DNA from: Malania oleifera
Taxonomy: Eukaryota; Streptophyta; Magnoliopsida; Santalales; Ximeniaceae
Assembly (NCBI RefSeq): GCF_029873635.1
Contig: NC_080419.1
Location: 69,049,823 to 69,113,822 of the forward strand
DNA length: 64,000 nt
Direction of reading: 5' to 3'
A program made the translations under genes and the position numbers. The notes beneath the pieces are model-generated. The model had not been told where the DNA came from. It saw only the letters and a list, made by a program, of their open reading frames with translations, and did not search any database. Below are positions 49,401 to 61,741 of the stretch, piece by piece; the stretch's first letter is position 1, and each line of letters opens with the position of its first letter.

Positions 49401-52400
49401 CCAATAATTATGCAAGAACAGCACCTAAAAGATATTGGAATAATGGTAGAAACATGACATTCCAAGCATTATGCAAAACAGACCAGCACAATAAATAATT
49501 GCTAATCAACTGTCTATGACTTACCTTACTGGAACAGCCAGGAGACTCTTCACTCCTTTCTGGCCAAGTTCTACAAGAACTTTGTCAGTGTAGGGCTTCA
49601 ACCATTCTACAGGCCCAACTCGACTCTGGCATTAAAAATTAAATAGCGAGTTGAGTGACATGAAAATAGCCAGCTGTATCCTCTCTTTTTTTTTGGGGGG
49701 GGGGGGGGGTTTATCTTTCTATTTTTGAGTTTGGGCAGTGCTGCTAGTTAGGTTGGAGTGTGCAGACAGCAGCCCAAGTTGGTGACAGGAATAATAAAAA
49801 GCTTAGAAATTGAAGTTAGGACTTAAGAACATATTTCATAGCCAACCTGATAAGCAAGGGTATGACCATTGTCAACCCCTCTGGCTTTCAACTCCTGCAT
49901 AATCAAGCAAATGCACTCTTCCATCTGATCTTTGTATGGATCTCCTGCATCCTCAACATAACTGACAGGTACTCCATGGGCACTGAAGAATATCATGACC
50001 TAGAATTTTGTAACACAATTAAGCAAAACATTCACCGCGGGACCAAACCAAATAAAGTTCCCAGACATAAAACTTTCAAGATATATTGTTCTTATGAATC
50101 AAGAGAACCATGTCAAATAAGTCAATGCAAGATCATCCACCTCATCAGGCTTAGAAAAACTCTCTAGCTCCTTCTCGATCAAGTCAGCCATAGACTTAAT
50201 ATAACCTTCTCGTTGATACCAGGACTGAATAATGGATACTGGCAGTCTTGACAAATATGGATCTTCCCTGATAGACAACTCATGCAGAAAAATGGATTAG
50301 ATGGACAAAAACGTTGAATTACATACAGTGGAAAATAGAATATACAAACTAATACAAGATTCACCTGAAGATTCTTTCGAGAACTCGGATGCTAGATCCA
50401 GTAGTGGAGATTGAAAACTGAGGATAAAGTGGCAGCACAACAAGTCTTGTAATCTTATCCCTCTTAATCTGCAGTGAGTGATCAAGTAATTTCAACCAGA
50501 AATTGATGATGGATGAGAAACATCTGATTATAATACTAATAATAAATTAATGTTGATAAGGAAATTAATGTTGACATGTTATCATCATCAAGTGCGCAAT
50601 GAGGGCGAGGATGCCATTAAACCAGCAAGTACTTTGAATAAACTCTTTGATGAAATAAATATGATACACTCGTCTCCACCCCCAGAAAAACTGAAAGTAG
50701 GGGCCAGGAGGCCACTAAATCAAGATGCAGTTTGAATGGATTTTTATGCAGAATGTACATGGAGGCCATCTAGCATCCGTGCTCTAAGTTGCAGATACAT
50801 AGGAGACAAAATTGTTCTTTATAAATACAAATCATGGCACACTTGAACATCAGCTCAGCTAAAAATGCAGATTAGTGTTTCATTAGTTAGCATATTGCAT
50901 CCAGATGTATATGCCAAAGAACATACCAGCTACCATAACCAAGTGATCTCTGACGTTGTGCACTTCTATATGGCACAATTTAAAACCACCCAGGTGGTTG
51001 GACTGGGCTGGAGGCCCAATCCAGGTTATACACCGAAGAACCAATTATGCACAAACTCAGGGTCTCCGTCACCAACTGGGACGCAATTTAGTGGCTTCCT
51101 CAATTAAGGATGGTGCATCCAACAATAGTGTGGCTAGCCTTCCAACAGTTGCCCTTGCTCAGACTATTTTGTTAATGACAGCAGAAAAATCAATAATTTG
51201 CGCATTCTCAAAATTGGAAATCAGAGAGAATTTTCAAAAGATCAGGCTCATAAATTGGCTAGTTTCAAAAGCATTCATAAAATTTGATGGAATGGTAAGC
51301 TAAAGGCCTTACTTTTAACTCATTTTATGGCACACACACAGGAAAAATGCACTTGCACAGACTGCATTTAAATACCAATTTTTCAGACCAAAAATTAGAT
51401 TGTATTAGAGAATAAAGTTCAGAATTGAAGCTCAAAATTTAGGGGCCGTTTGGTATCACTGTCAAAAATTAGAGAAACTAAAACCAAAAATCAGAAACAA
51501 AAACTAAAAACTAGAAACCAGCAACCTATTTGGTTAACATTTATAAAACTAACACAAATTAAAAAATTAATTAAAAATGCTGATTTTTATCTTTAAATCA
51601 AAATATTATAAAAAATGATTAAAATAATAAAATTACAAATAATACACATTAAAAATTACTATAATAAAATAAAATTTATTATAATTATTTTACTTAATTG
51701 TTCTACTTTCAAGGCTTAGTTTACAATAAAAATTTTATTTGACATAACAATTGAAAAATAGTAAAAGTATCTTGTAATTGGCTTTATTATTATTTTTTGA
51801 AATTTATGTATATTTTTCTTTTAATTATATTTAAGTTCATATGATCATTTAATTTTGATTTTAATTTATAAGTGTATAAAATGAATAATTTAATCCAAAA
51901 ACACTATTTCTAGATATTAAAATTTCTGCCAATAGGTTGCCAAAATAATTGAAAATCATAAAATCTGATTCTTCAGTTTTTTGACAAACAGCTGAAAACT
52001 GGCAACAGGATTTAAAAACTGACAACAGAAACAAATGCATTTTTATAATCTATTTTTCACTGTAAAGAAATAGAAATAGAAAACAAAAAACAGCAACAAC
52101 ATCAAACAGACCCTTAGCATTTCAAAATTTAAGGACCCACCTGCTGAACAGCTTCTTCAGTAAATGGGTGCCAGTATCGCATTCCAACATAGATGTTTAC
52201 GGATTTTTTCTTTGCTTCCAAAGCCCTTTTAAGTGCATGTGCCTGCAAAAAAGGTTGCTCAAACTATTGACATACAAAATAACATACAAGCCAGGCATCC
52301 AAAAAAGTAAAGAAAAAAAAAATATTAGCATACAGTCAAAACCATGGTAGTTTCTTTTTATTTTTTTCAGAGCAAGCATAATAATTGCTATATAGGAACC

Positions 52401-53804
52401 CTCCTTACAAGAAAAATACAAAACATATCAAATAAAAGAATATGTCACTACCTGCTCATCAGTAATTTTTCGCAATGGTGAGCCACCTCCTATTGCAGCA
52501 TAACCTTCCTTACTCTTCGGTGCTCGAAGCACAGAAATTAGTTGTGCCAATGGCCGCTGAAGAAATCGAAACAACCTGGGGAGGCGAATTATATCCTGTA
52601 TCAAAGCATTAAAGTCACTAACTCACTAATGCAATACTAAAAGCTAAGAAGTTGTGATGCGCTTCTGTTAACACAGATGAAGGCAGGGGAAATAAAACAA
52701 CAACAACATACCGGATCTGCAAATAAATTGAACAAAAATGGTCGAACATCATGAAGTGTCTCTGGTCCTCCAAGGTTCAAAAGCAATACTCCAACTTTTT
52801 CCTCTGCAACATGTGTTTGAGATTCTAACGAGCTTCCACAATATTTGTGCTCAACTGGATTTCTCTTCAGAATGGGACCAAGATGCGAACCCCTTAGAGT
52901 GCCAGATCCTTCATAAGTTGCATCACCAGATGAAACCACAGACATTTGAAGAGCAGAATTATCAAATTCTCGTGGTCTTTCGGAAGAGTGGCAGTGCACA
53001 GACATGAAAGGTCTCGTTTGAGGGCATGACCTGCCAATAACAAATGGAAAAACATGGAAACTTAACTTGAAATATATTAACACTCAAATATTCTGATATA
53101 ACATTTACTGTGCAACAAGAATTGTCATCCTCGGTAGAATTTATTATAGTTCATCTGTCACCCAAGATAATAGAAAGGTTTCTAGGAGTATATCACTCCA
53201 AAAAAAAATCAAGTTTATATGACATTTGCAATTAACAATGATTATATGTATTATCCTTTTAGTTCAAGGGCCCATTATGTAAGTTCCACCACAGCAAAAT
53301 GCAATTGAGATAAATGCTGTTATCCAATTCACACATTTTGACCTAGAACCCTCAACTGAAACTCCTCAACATGAATTACTTGCTGCAAGTTTACAAATGA
53401 AAATGGTAGAGTACCATTTTTATGGTAGCATCAACCGCATCCTTCACATCATTCATAAGAAGTTCGCCACGAATTTCTTTTAGGGGGAGGGGGAAAAAAA
53501 AATAAGAAACGACTGTCGTGTTCTTGAATGGTGGATTGATTACTGTATCAAGAACATATAACAGACGATTCCGCTGAATGAAACAGCACAAATTCAACCA
53601 GACAGACTGAACACCGAATCACAAAATTCTTAACATGACCAATATATTACAAAATTAAATGCATAAAAATTTCCAAAGCTTCTATATCATCATAACACAA
53701 AATAATCCAAGCGCTTACATAGAACATTTATAACTAGAATTGGAGGTGTTTGAACCAGGGATCTTGATATGGGGAAGAACGCCGGAGCTTGCTGTTGCCT
53801 CCAT
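43480..53804 (-). CDS. FC1: Ferrochelatase, FC1 type, nine exons
   Basis: Inserts ferrous iron into protoporphyrin IX to make haem, the final step of the pathway, in plastids. Exons on the minus strand: 53804-53719, 53030-52712, 52595-52452, 52242-52141, 50468-50365, 50267-50141, 49999-49847, 49625-49525, 43795-43480. All introns are GT-AG and phases join cleanly: 1,452 nt, 483 residues and a stop. The Ser/Thr-rich N-terminus ([14 protein letters not shown]) fits a plastid transit peptide. The mature domain starts near [18 protein letters not shown]. Active-site marks are FFSAHGVP (catalytic His about residue 302) and [11 protein letters not shown] (catalytic Glu about residue 386). The C-terminus, about residues 450-483, is a hydrophobic segment ([14 protein letters not shown]) with no chlorophyll a/b-binding motif. 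This favours FC1 over FC2. Splice sites were chosen by family alignment from memory and are not transcript-confirmed. Confidence 0.93.
44334..44603 (-). pseudogene. LINE RNase H domain
   Basis: [15 protein letters not shown] and the C-terminal [18 protein letters not shown], ending in an LAC(S)S stretch. This fits the RNase H found at the end of plant L1 ORF2, in one open frame but missing its start. Confidence 0.65.
45600..47310 (-). pseudogene. LINE reverse transcriptase
   Basis: Segments: [20 protein letters not shown] (47105-47308), [14 protein letters not shown] (about 46600), [18 protein letters not shown] (46292-46501). The catalytic region reads [14 protein letters not shown] near 46160-46185, where FADD is expected, so the second Asp is lost. 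Frames are broken throughout. Confidence 0.78.
47091..47503. repeat. 207-bp tandem duplication in the LINE
   Basis: Unit 1 starts at 47091 and unit 2 at 47298 (both CCCAGCATCATCCTTC). The copies differ at several positions, so it is not recent. Confidence 0.9.
47606..48400 (-). pseudogene. LINE endonuclease
   Basis: Apurinic-endonuclease-like domain in pieces: [13 protein letters not shown] near 48320-48360, then [20 protein letters not shown], then [15 protein letters not shown] near 48010-48050 (the GDFNE-type motif). The C-terminal [13 protein letters not shown] lies at about 47640. Frameshifts separate the parts. Confidence 0.75.
48655..48890 (-). mobile_element. Possible tRNA-derived SINE
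   Basis: Minus strand: A-box-like TAGCCCAATGG (48877-48887) and B-box-like GTATTCAATTCC (48824-48835), spaced as in a tRNA gene. Next comes a hairpin CAGGTGT...ACACCTG. No cloverleaf is preserved. Ends are uncertain. Confidence 0.35.
51440..52116. mobile_element. Possible DNA-transposon remnant in FC1 intron 4
   Basis: Left end TAGGGGCCGTTTGGTA; the right end reverse complement is TAAGGGTCTGTTTGATG, an imperfect inverted repeat. The sequence TCAAAATTTA occurs on both outer sides but is not flush with the right end. AT-rich and non-coding. hAT-like by end sequence only. Confidence 0.35.
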
Positions 53805-54060
53805 GTCTTCAAACCTTGAAACCTCTCAGATTCGGAAGAATTGTTGATATGCGTGTGCAAGGGAGAGATTATAAAGAAGAAGTACTTAAAATGAAAATGG
53901 GGTTTCCGTGGCCCTTGCAAAATTTTGGGTTGTCAAGAACCGTAGAGCGATGAAAATAATGGAGTCAAAGTTGAACAACTCAACCCAACGCCCCCACCAA
54001 CTCTCTCTCCAGTCTCCCAGAAAGCGTAGAAGCCCCCTTCGCCGCACTCTCCCTGTTCTT
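53805..54060 (-). promoter_or_regulatory. FC1 5' UTR and proximal promoter
   Basis: A TATA-like TTTATAAT lies about 65-70 bp upstream of the ATG (minus strand, near 53867-53874). A pyrimidine-rich stretch follows. A (AAAT)n run at about 54062-54080 marks the distal side. Start of transcription not determined. Confidence 0.35.
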
Positions 54061-56075
54061 GAAAAATAAATAAATAAATAAAAGGGTTCAAGATAAATAT
54101 TTTTTTCTTTTAAAAAGTATTAAATGAACTTAGTGCATTGTCATAATTTTAAGTGAAAATTACGAATTTTTTTATTTAAATATTATTATAATTTTTAGTA
54201 ATAAAGATAACGATCACTAAATATTATTTTAGAAATTTTTCAACTTTAATAAAAAAAAATGGTATTTTCACTTTATATTAATAGAAATAACTCATCTCTC
54301 AAAATTATAAGATCAACTAATTTGTTGTTATTATAGTTATAAAGAATCATAGTAAATCGGTAGAAAATATGAAAAATACAATTATTTGAACACTTAATCT
54401 CTAGTGTATGTATATATGTATTTATCTATTTATATATTTAAATATAGATTAGTCAATTCATTATCTACTATAGTTTATATATTTATAAATTTTTTTCCAC
54501 CTGCCCTTAATTTTTCAATCGTGTTACATTATTTTCATATATATCATTTGAACCTTTTTTTTTTTTTTTTTGCCTTTTGTATCATCTTTATCATTATTTG
54601 TCAGCATCTCAATATTTGTTGTTGAACCAATAGACTTTTTTCAATATTTTGCTTCTTATTTTTTCAGCTTAAATCCTACATTTAATATAACAAAATAGGT
54701 TAGTGTCTATAGTCTTCCAAAATATATTTTTACTTTTTATATTAATTTCTAATAAATTATATTTTATTTATCTAGTTGTTTGATTTTCTTCTACTTTGTT
54801 CTTCAACATCCACAAAAATTTTGCTCACAATATAATTTTCCCAACCATCTTTTAAATTATAGTTATTTAGTGCTTATTGAAAAATGTATTCCCTACTTTT
54901 TATTAAAATTATAAAGTATTAAAATAAAAAATGTGCTTATAATATTGTCTCGAAAATTATTGTTAAATCCTAGTTGACTACTACATTGTTAATTATCTAC
55001 ATGCACATATATGTCATGTATCTATTATCAACATAGTGTAAAATATACACTTTGTGATACATTCACACACAACGGGATTGTTTGGTGTTTGGAAAAATAA
55101 GGCAAGTGTCAAAAACTTATAAGCGATCTGACCGGGTAGGTCGAACCCCACTGGGGGCACTATCCCGAGGCCCTACCAAACCCTAGTACTGCGTAATGGC
55201 AAACAAGGATTCACGATGTTATGATGCAAGCTGCTTGACCATAATAGCTAGATATTTATTATATTATATTTCTTGTTTATATATGCTTGTTTCACGTGTT
55301 TGTTGTTCTTCTGTTATGTCATTAGTATGTAAAATTTAAAATTTCAATGTTGGTTTATGCATGTGCAACTAGAGAATAAAATTAATTCCCAAGCTATAAT
55401 ATAATTTTTTTATAAAAAAAATATTAAGGGAATTTGGAATTTTATTTGTTGTGTGTAATTTAGTTACCAATATTTGGAATATTAAATTTATTTGAATATT
55501 AAACACGTGTTTTTATCCCTCATGAATTAAATAACTAAGTGGGTGAGGGAATTTATTACATATAAATCTTATGGTCTTCATCACTAGTTTATAGGTGAAG
55601 TAATTAATTTTATGTGATGATATTAGTATCTTCCTCCCCATCGGATGGAATTAATTGCAGACACACCAAGTATAAACTCTAATAATTGTTAGTATTGGGT
55701 CACCTCTTCATCTGGGGATTCACTACGGGACAATAAGTCTAATATTATGTGATAGTATACACTTAACTATAAATAATAGTATCTTCACCATCTGAGTCAC
55801 CGCTATTGTTTATAGGACCAAAGCTAAGTCAATAGTTTAATTTTGCTTGGCATAGTTACTTGCCTAGATAGTAAAATTAATAGGTCCTCACCTGTCTACA
55901 CAAATGTTAAATAGTAGATGACCTCCCATCGAGGTATACTACTCCCGGTGTGCTAGGTTGCTAACAAATTCTTTAAAAGAAAATATTGGTAGAGGGAACC
56001 ATATTCTTTTAATTAATTTAAAAGTTTATTATTGCTCGTCATATTTTGTTATAATATGTGATTCTTAGGATTAAA
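54061..56075. other. AT-rich spacer and possible copia leader
   Basis: No gene supported between FC1 and the copia gag. 55000-56075 may hold the 5' LTR and leader of the copia element that follows, but I could not place LTR ends or a primer-binding site. Confidence 0.4.
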
Positions 56076-56792
56076 ATGGCTTTCAATCCCCTGGCTGTTA
56101 TTCTCAAAGAAAACAAACTAGTTGGACCTAATTATATTGACTAGAAAAGGAACTTGGATAGTGTGTTGACTGCAGAGAAGTACAAGTATGTGCTTGTAGA
56201 GGTATGTCCACAGAAACCCGGTGAAGGGGCAACCGATGAGGAAACTCAGGCTTACCAGAAGTGGATTAAAACTGATGAGATGGTGCAGTGTTATATTTTG
56301 GCATCTATGTTGAATGTTCTGCAACATTAGCATCAATCTATGCCTTCTGCTTATGATATAATACAAAACCTAAAAGAAATGTTTGGGGATCAAAATTGTG
56401 CTGCTTGGTAGACTGCTATGAAGGAACTTATGAATACTACTATGGCAAAAGGGACCCTAGTAAGGGATCATGTTCTGAAGATGATTGGTCTTCTCAATGA
56501 GTTAGAAATCCTTGGAGCTGAAATTGATGGGGAAACCCAGGTCGATATCGTTCTCTAGTCACTGCCTAACTCTTTCAAGCAGTTCTTCCTTAACTACAAC
56601 ATGAATAAGCTCTCTTACTCATTGGTAGAACTACTTAAAGAGCTTCAAGCAGTTGAGGGCCTCATAAGGAAGCCAACTATTGCTTTTGTGACTAAGAAAG
56701 GTTATTCTTCTAGGCCGAAAGGTAAAAGAAGCAGAAAATGGTTCAGAAACCATAGGGAATTAATATTTCAATTAATCATATTACAAATATGA
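56076..56792 (+). pseudogene. Copia gag, decayed
   Basis: Starts MAFNPLAVILKENKLVGPNY at 56076. It continues with LTAEKYKYVLVEVCPQKP, then AMKELMNTTMAKGTLVRDHV and IDGETQVDIVL, a copia gag of the UBN2 type. Four in-frame TAGs stand where Trp or Gln is expected. It ends near 56792, and LTR H begins at 56834; no protease or RT follows in this window. Confidence 0.82.
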
Positions 56793-57614
56793 TTAGTGGC
56801 TCTCGTATTTACACACCAGCTACTAGTAGATATTGTTGGAATTTGTGTATTCTCAAGAGGGGGGTGAATTGGGTATTAAAAATTTATTCCTAGGTTTATC
56901 CAAATCAATAGCAGTAATACACAACCTAGGGTCTGTCTATATAATCGTAAACTCAATCAACACATGTACAACATATAATGAATCAAACATACAACATATA
57001 TGTGTTGAAAATGAAAGTGTAGAAAATAAATTACAAATTTATAAAGTACACGCACGACATGTTATCGGGATTCGACCAATATTGTCTACGTCCTCGCCTC
57101 ACCTCGCAAGTCCGAGGATTACCACTTTTGCTTACTTAACAAGTGGAGCGGCACCGTTCACAACCAGGTCAAATTCTTAGGGCTAACCTCAATCTTTACA
57201 CACTCTCCTTACGGGGCGGAGAAGGCCCTAACAACTTATCCTTCCGGGTTAGATCAACACCCCCTCAGGCCACACCTAAAATACAATAGAAAATTTAAAT
57301 TTGCGTACAATTTTAATGCTTCTAAACACAAGCAGATTTGTACTGATACTGCATAGTATAATCAATGCACATCAAGCAGATAAGAACTACAAGCTCAGTG
57401 AAATATGGGTGCAAACAACACTCAATATAATGTCTATATTCAATCAAGCACAAGAGTCTATTAACAAGCTAATCTTTGAAACTATGTATAGATGTATATC
57501 TCAATCACAGTTTAAGGTTTCAAAGATTTCCAACAAGAATAATCAAAATATCTCTAAAATAATTTTCTCAGGATTCAAGCACGAGAGATATTTGAAACGT
57601 AAACTTGTGAAAAC

Positions 57615-59467
57615 TGTTAGGAGTCCCAACCGGGAGTATATAGTCTAAAGGGAGGGTGAATATACTCTTTTGCAGAATACGTATTTTTCTACAAAATAAA
57701 AACTCTTGGCAAGATACAAGAAATTATATCGTAATATAAATATAAATCATGCACAAGATATAAAATAAAGAGTGTAAGGGAGAGAAAGAACAACACCGGT
57801 ATTTTTACGTGGTTCGGCACTAAGCCTACGTCCACGCCTTAGCACCAAGCCAAGGATTCCACAATCCACTAAAGATACTCCTTCACCGGTGGAGAAGCCT
57901 TACACTCGAGAAAAAATCCCTACACTTGGGAACAAACCCCTACCGCGCTCATCAAGAGCCTTCGCTTCGGTTCACAAAGAACCTTACAAGAGATTGGAAA
58001 TACAATTTAATGCTCCTTAAATGAGCCAATATGAAACACAACCAAATCCTCACTCTATTCTCTCAAGGAATGAATCTTACAAGATAAGTGAGTAAGAGAG
58101 GATTGAGCACTTGTGAAGAATAACTAAAATGCAAAGTGCAAAGTGCTTAGGTTTTGGATAAAATGATATTTTTCACAAATATGATCAACAATGCTCAAAA
58201 CCATGTTAATACAAGTCTAATAGCTTGTATTTATAGCCCAAGAACCTTAGGAGCCATTAACTAGCCATTGGGGGGAAGAAAAAATATTTTATTTGGCAAA
58301 CTAGCCATTTTTCGCCCGTTGGAGCACTTTTGCCCGTTGAATTCGTCGACAAAATTCGGAGAATTTCGTCGATGAGGTCCCTGAATCAGAAAAAGTAACC
58401 AAAATGAAAGTTGTGGAATTTTGTCTTAAATTTTCAAGGACACTAAGATCATCCCATTTGAACTTTTTTAGAAAAAGTTATGCCCAAAATACCGCAAGGT
58501 ATTCAGGACTCAAGACTGCACTACGACCGTGACGATTACTTTGTTTTTCCTTGTGAAAAAGTGTTTTAATAACTCAAAACATTCTTGGACAAAATTATAT
58601 GAAATATATTAAGTCTAATGAAGATTAAAACTTGTTCAAATGAGTTTACTTTTGAATATAAATATTTTAATTAATAAAACACGTTTGAAAACCCATTTTG
58701 ATATCTTATATGCTTAGTATGTCCTTTTGTAAATATACTTGACTTTCTTTGAACCTTTAGGACATTAAACTTGTTTTAACACAATCGGGACTAAGTATAA
58801 AAATGTTCTTAAAATTAGGATGTTAAAAATTTGTCCCTTTGAAAACATATTTGAGTTTTAGGATTCATTTGGCAAACTCTTATTTTAACTTAGAAAGTCA
58901 TGAAAGGTGAGTTTGTGTTTATGTCTTTAGTGCAATTCTATAAACTCATGTGTCCTAATATGCTTATGCAATGGCTCAACTCTTACTCAAAAATCATGCA
59001 AGATACACACCGCAAGAGTTATAATACGCACTCACTCACACAACCCTTATTACAATTAATTTATACACAATAAAAACTCCGGGATATGCTTTGGTGCTTT
59101 TGAGTCAGTGTCCTTCCGATCTTTTCTATTTGATGTCTACTAATTCCGATCTTTGCTTCTGATTTGGTACCTCTGTGTATCTGACACTTTGTACCTACAC
59201 TAGATAAGATCTGAAAGGATGGAAAATACTGGAAACAACAAATAGGTTAATATCATCAAAACATATAAACCAAGATAGTGTAGTTGACAGGGCTAACATT
59301 CTCCCCCTTTTTGATGATGTCTAACCTATTAAGAATCTACTTAATCTTTGCATTTGTGTTTGTTCTTACTAAGGCTTATTGTGCAAAGATAATCCTACTT
59401 AGAACCACTAATGGGTTGTTATCATCAAAACATGACAATTAAGCTTACGTAAGCTCTAAGGCTAACA
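57615..59467 (-). mobile_element. Copia element D3, internally deleted
   Basis: A 3' LTR (57615-59298, TGTTAGGAGT...GGGCTAACA), a PPT (minus, 59299-59312), a short internal scrap, and the first part of a 5' LTR ending GGCTAACA at 59467. Perfect 5-bp duplications AAAAC flank it (57610-57614, 59468-59472). No coding remains. Confidence 0.87.
58228..58376 (-). promoter_or_regulatory. LTR promoter: GTCGAC sites plus TATA (D3)
   Basis: TATA-like box at 58228-58235. Two sites, TTCGTCGACAAA and TTCGTCGATGAG, at 58341-58376. Confidence 0.45.
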
Positions 59468-59820
59468 AAAACGATTTTTTGCTCAAACAAAAACACAAGC
59501 TAAGGTGTCTTGCAATTCGAATGCTAAGACCTATGAGCTTTAAGGTTTTCCACACAATAGATTTATTAGATTAAATCGAGGGAAAACCTATGCTTAACTC
59601 TCAATACAAAAATCAAGCATACAATGAACACAATGAGAGTTTCTAGCAAATAGGAACAAAGTATAATCACTCAAAGTACTCTCACAAGGCTTGATTTAGC
59701 AAAGGAATAGTAGTATGAGAGTGTATGGGTTTTGTGTTTAGAAAAAGCTCTTTTAAAAATACAGAGAATTTGTTTGCTAATCAAAATGCTAATTGCCCCT
59801 TAATTGAACAAATGAACCTA

Positions 59821-60290
59821 TATTTATAGACATGGCCAAAATTATAATTGTTGGGGATACCATGTGGATTATTAAAATTATTTTAAACGAGTTTAAAAAA
59901 AATAACCTCGTTATAACCTTGGTAAAAATCGAGCAACCCGAGAGTTTCGGTCGACCATATTTAAGGTTCGGTTGACCAAATCACTAAGTTCGGTCGACCA
60001 TGACATTTTTGAACTGAGGTTTTGGTCTACCATATTTAGGCGATTTTGGACCCTCTAAGGTTCTGTCGATCAAGATATGTTCGGCTAACCAAATTCATAG
60101 GTTCGGTCGACCAAGTCATTTTTTAACTAGAAGTTCAGTCCATCAGGGCGTTGGTAATAAGCCATGTGCCAATTCGGTCGACCGTGCGGTGCAAGTTCAT
60201 TTTAAAAGTGGTCGACCAAATGGTCAACAGTTGACCCTAGGAGGTACGATCGACCGAAGCTTCTATGTAGGTTCTGGTTCGGTCGACCGA
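59821..60290 (-). promoter_or_regulatory. LTR promoter: GGTCGACC array plus TATA (H)
   Basis: TATA-like box at 59821-59828. About ten TTCGGTCGACCGAA-type sites at 59945-60290; the best, TTCGGTCGACCGA, is near 60277. Confidence 0.55.
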
Positions 60291-60704
60291 GCACACTTAA
60301 GTCGTGCATTTAAGTCCAAATTTTGAATATTAATTTCCCTTAATAGCATATATGAAAATGAGAACTTATTCTAAGTGTTTGTGTAAGGTCCTAGGGTCTT
60401 TCTAAGGTCTTTTTACCTATACCCAAAAATTCGGTGTATCCCTAAGGTCATTCAACGGTCTTGAGCTTATAGGTTCTTACATGCATGATATGCATCAATT
60501 ATTACAAACCGTTGGAATTTATATAATATTACAAACCCAAATTAAAAATATAGAGAAATTAAATACTTTGGGTATTCTTTTTCTTCAAGTCACTATGTAC
60601 CGCCATATGATTTCGCCAATTTGATCATACACACAAACTCAGCAAACATTAAATAATTTGTATTTGTCACTATCAAAAACAAGATAGAACTCAAAAAGTC
60701 AACA

Positions 60705-61199
60705 ATCTCCCTATTTTTGAAGATGACAAATGCAAATGCAAAAATGGATAAAGCCAAATAAAGCTCCCCTTAAGAATATATGCATAACAATTTTTGCAAG
60801 TGTATTTCTCCCCTTTTTGGCATAAGCAAAAAAGGTATATAAAAAAAATAAATATAATTATTTTTCAAAAATATGGCAATTAAGCACAAAAAAGTATAAC
60901 TGGTCATTTAAAGATTTAAATGACATGAAAACATAATCAAACCAGAAATATTCTCAAACCATTGCAATTTCAGCATTTCATAAGACCCGCAGAAATTTGG
61001 AATTTGAAGACATGCGGCATATAAAAAAATAGGTTTGAGCATAAACATGATCTAACTAGTTCGCATGCATTTTCATGAGTAGTTACCGAACAAGTTGTGC
61101 AATTTTTAAAAAATATATATATGACTAATAATAAGGCAAGACATAAAGGATTTTTTATTTGAAAGAATTTCTTGCCAAATAATAAAAATATATGTAAAT

Positions 61200-61249
<50 letters not shown>

Positions 61250-61741
61250 ATATCCCCCTTATGATGTTTGCTTAAAGTACTAGGGGTTGCTTGCCAAAAA
61301 AAATTAAAGATCATGCAAGCAAGCAACATTTTTCTGGTTTGTCAATTAAGCACATACTAAAATATAACTAGAAAATCACAATCATAATGATCCTAAAGAT
61401 CTAACAATCACATACAAGATCATATGGCAAATCAAATGACTATGGCAAATCAACATTTTCAAATTATGATTTCAATAAGAACATTACATTTAAGCACATG
61501 CCACACATAATTCAAAACAAATCTAAGCTAAAAAAGTGTTGGAGAGCATAACACAGTAGGATTTAATTTTGGATACTCCCCCTATCGATTTGAATTCACT
61601 TAGATATAGTGAACTGCTTATACTAAACAAAGATTAATTTCATTAAGTATGCCAAATAGTATAAGGAATCATTTTTAAGTCTTTTAAAACAAATATACTG
61701 GATTAAGATTTATTCATTTTACCATTCGACCAGTATAATCA
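60705..61741 (-). other. Internal 3' end of element H
   Basis: About 1 kb with no recognisable protein, as is common between pol and the 3' LTR of SIRE-like copia elements. Contains (TA)n at about 61201-61242. The minus reading frame at 60970-61329 crosses that microsatellite and is not a gene. Cut at 61741 by A3. Confidence 0.5.

Larger units (their letters stand above)
43796..49524 (-). other. Intron 8 of FC1, 5.7 kb
   Basis: Donor AG|GTAAG at 49525/49524 and acceptor CCAG| at 43796. It separates the exon run carrying the catalytic His from the last exon carrying the catalytic Glu. Most of its length is LINE sequence, with a possible SINE at its upstream end. Confidence 0.88.
56834..60704 (-). 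repeat. Copia 3' LTR H, interrupted by D3
   Basis: Plus-strand ends TGTTGGAATT (56834) and AAAGTCAACA (60704). A polypurine tract (minus strand, 60705-60720) directly follows, so this is a 3' LTR, not a solo LTR. It is related to F. About 2.0 kb without D3. Confidence 0.82.

Noticed and set aside
43480..53804. FC2-type ferrochelatase
   Set aside because: The last exon ends in a stop with no chlorophyll a/b-binding motif, and the end sequence resembles FC1.
55115..55200. GGTAGGTCGAACCCC resembling a tRNA T-arm
   Set aside because: No acceptor or anticodon stems at the right distances; no structure supported.
60970..61329. 119-codon minus-strand reading frame with Ile-Tyr repeats
   Set aside because: Crosses a (TA)n microsatellite in non-coding element sequence; no domain.
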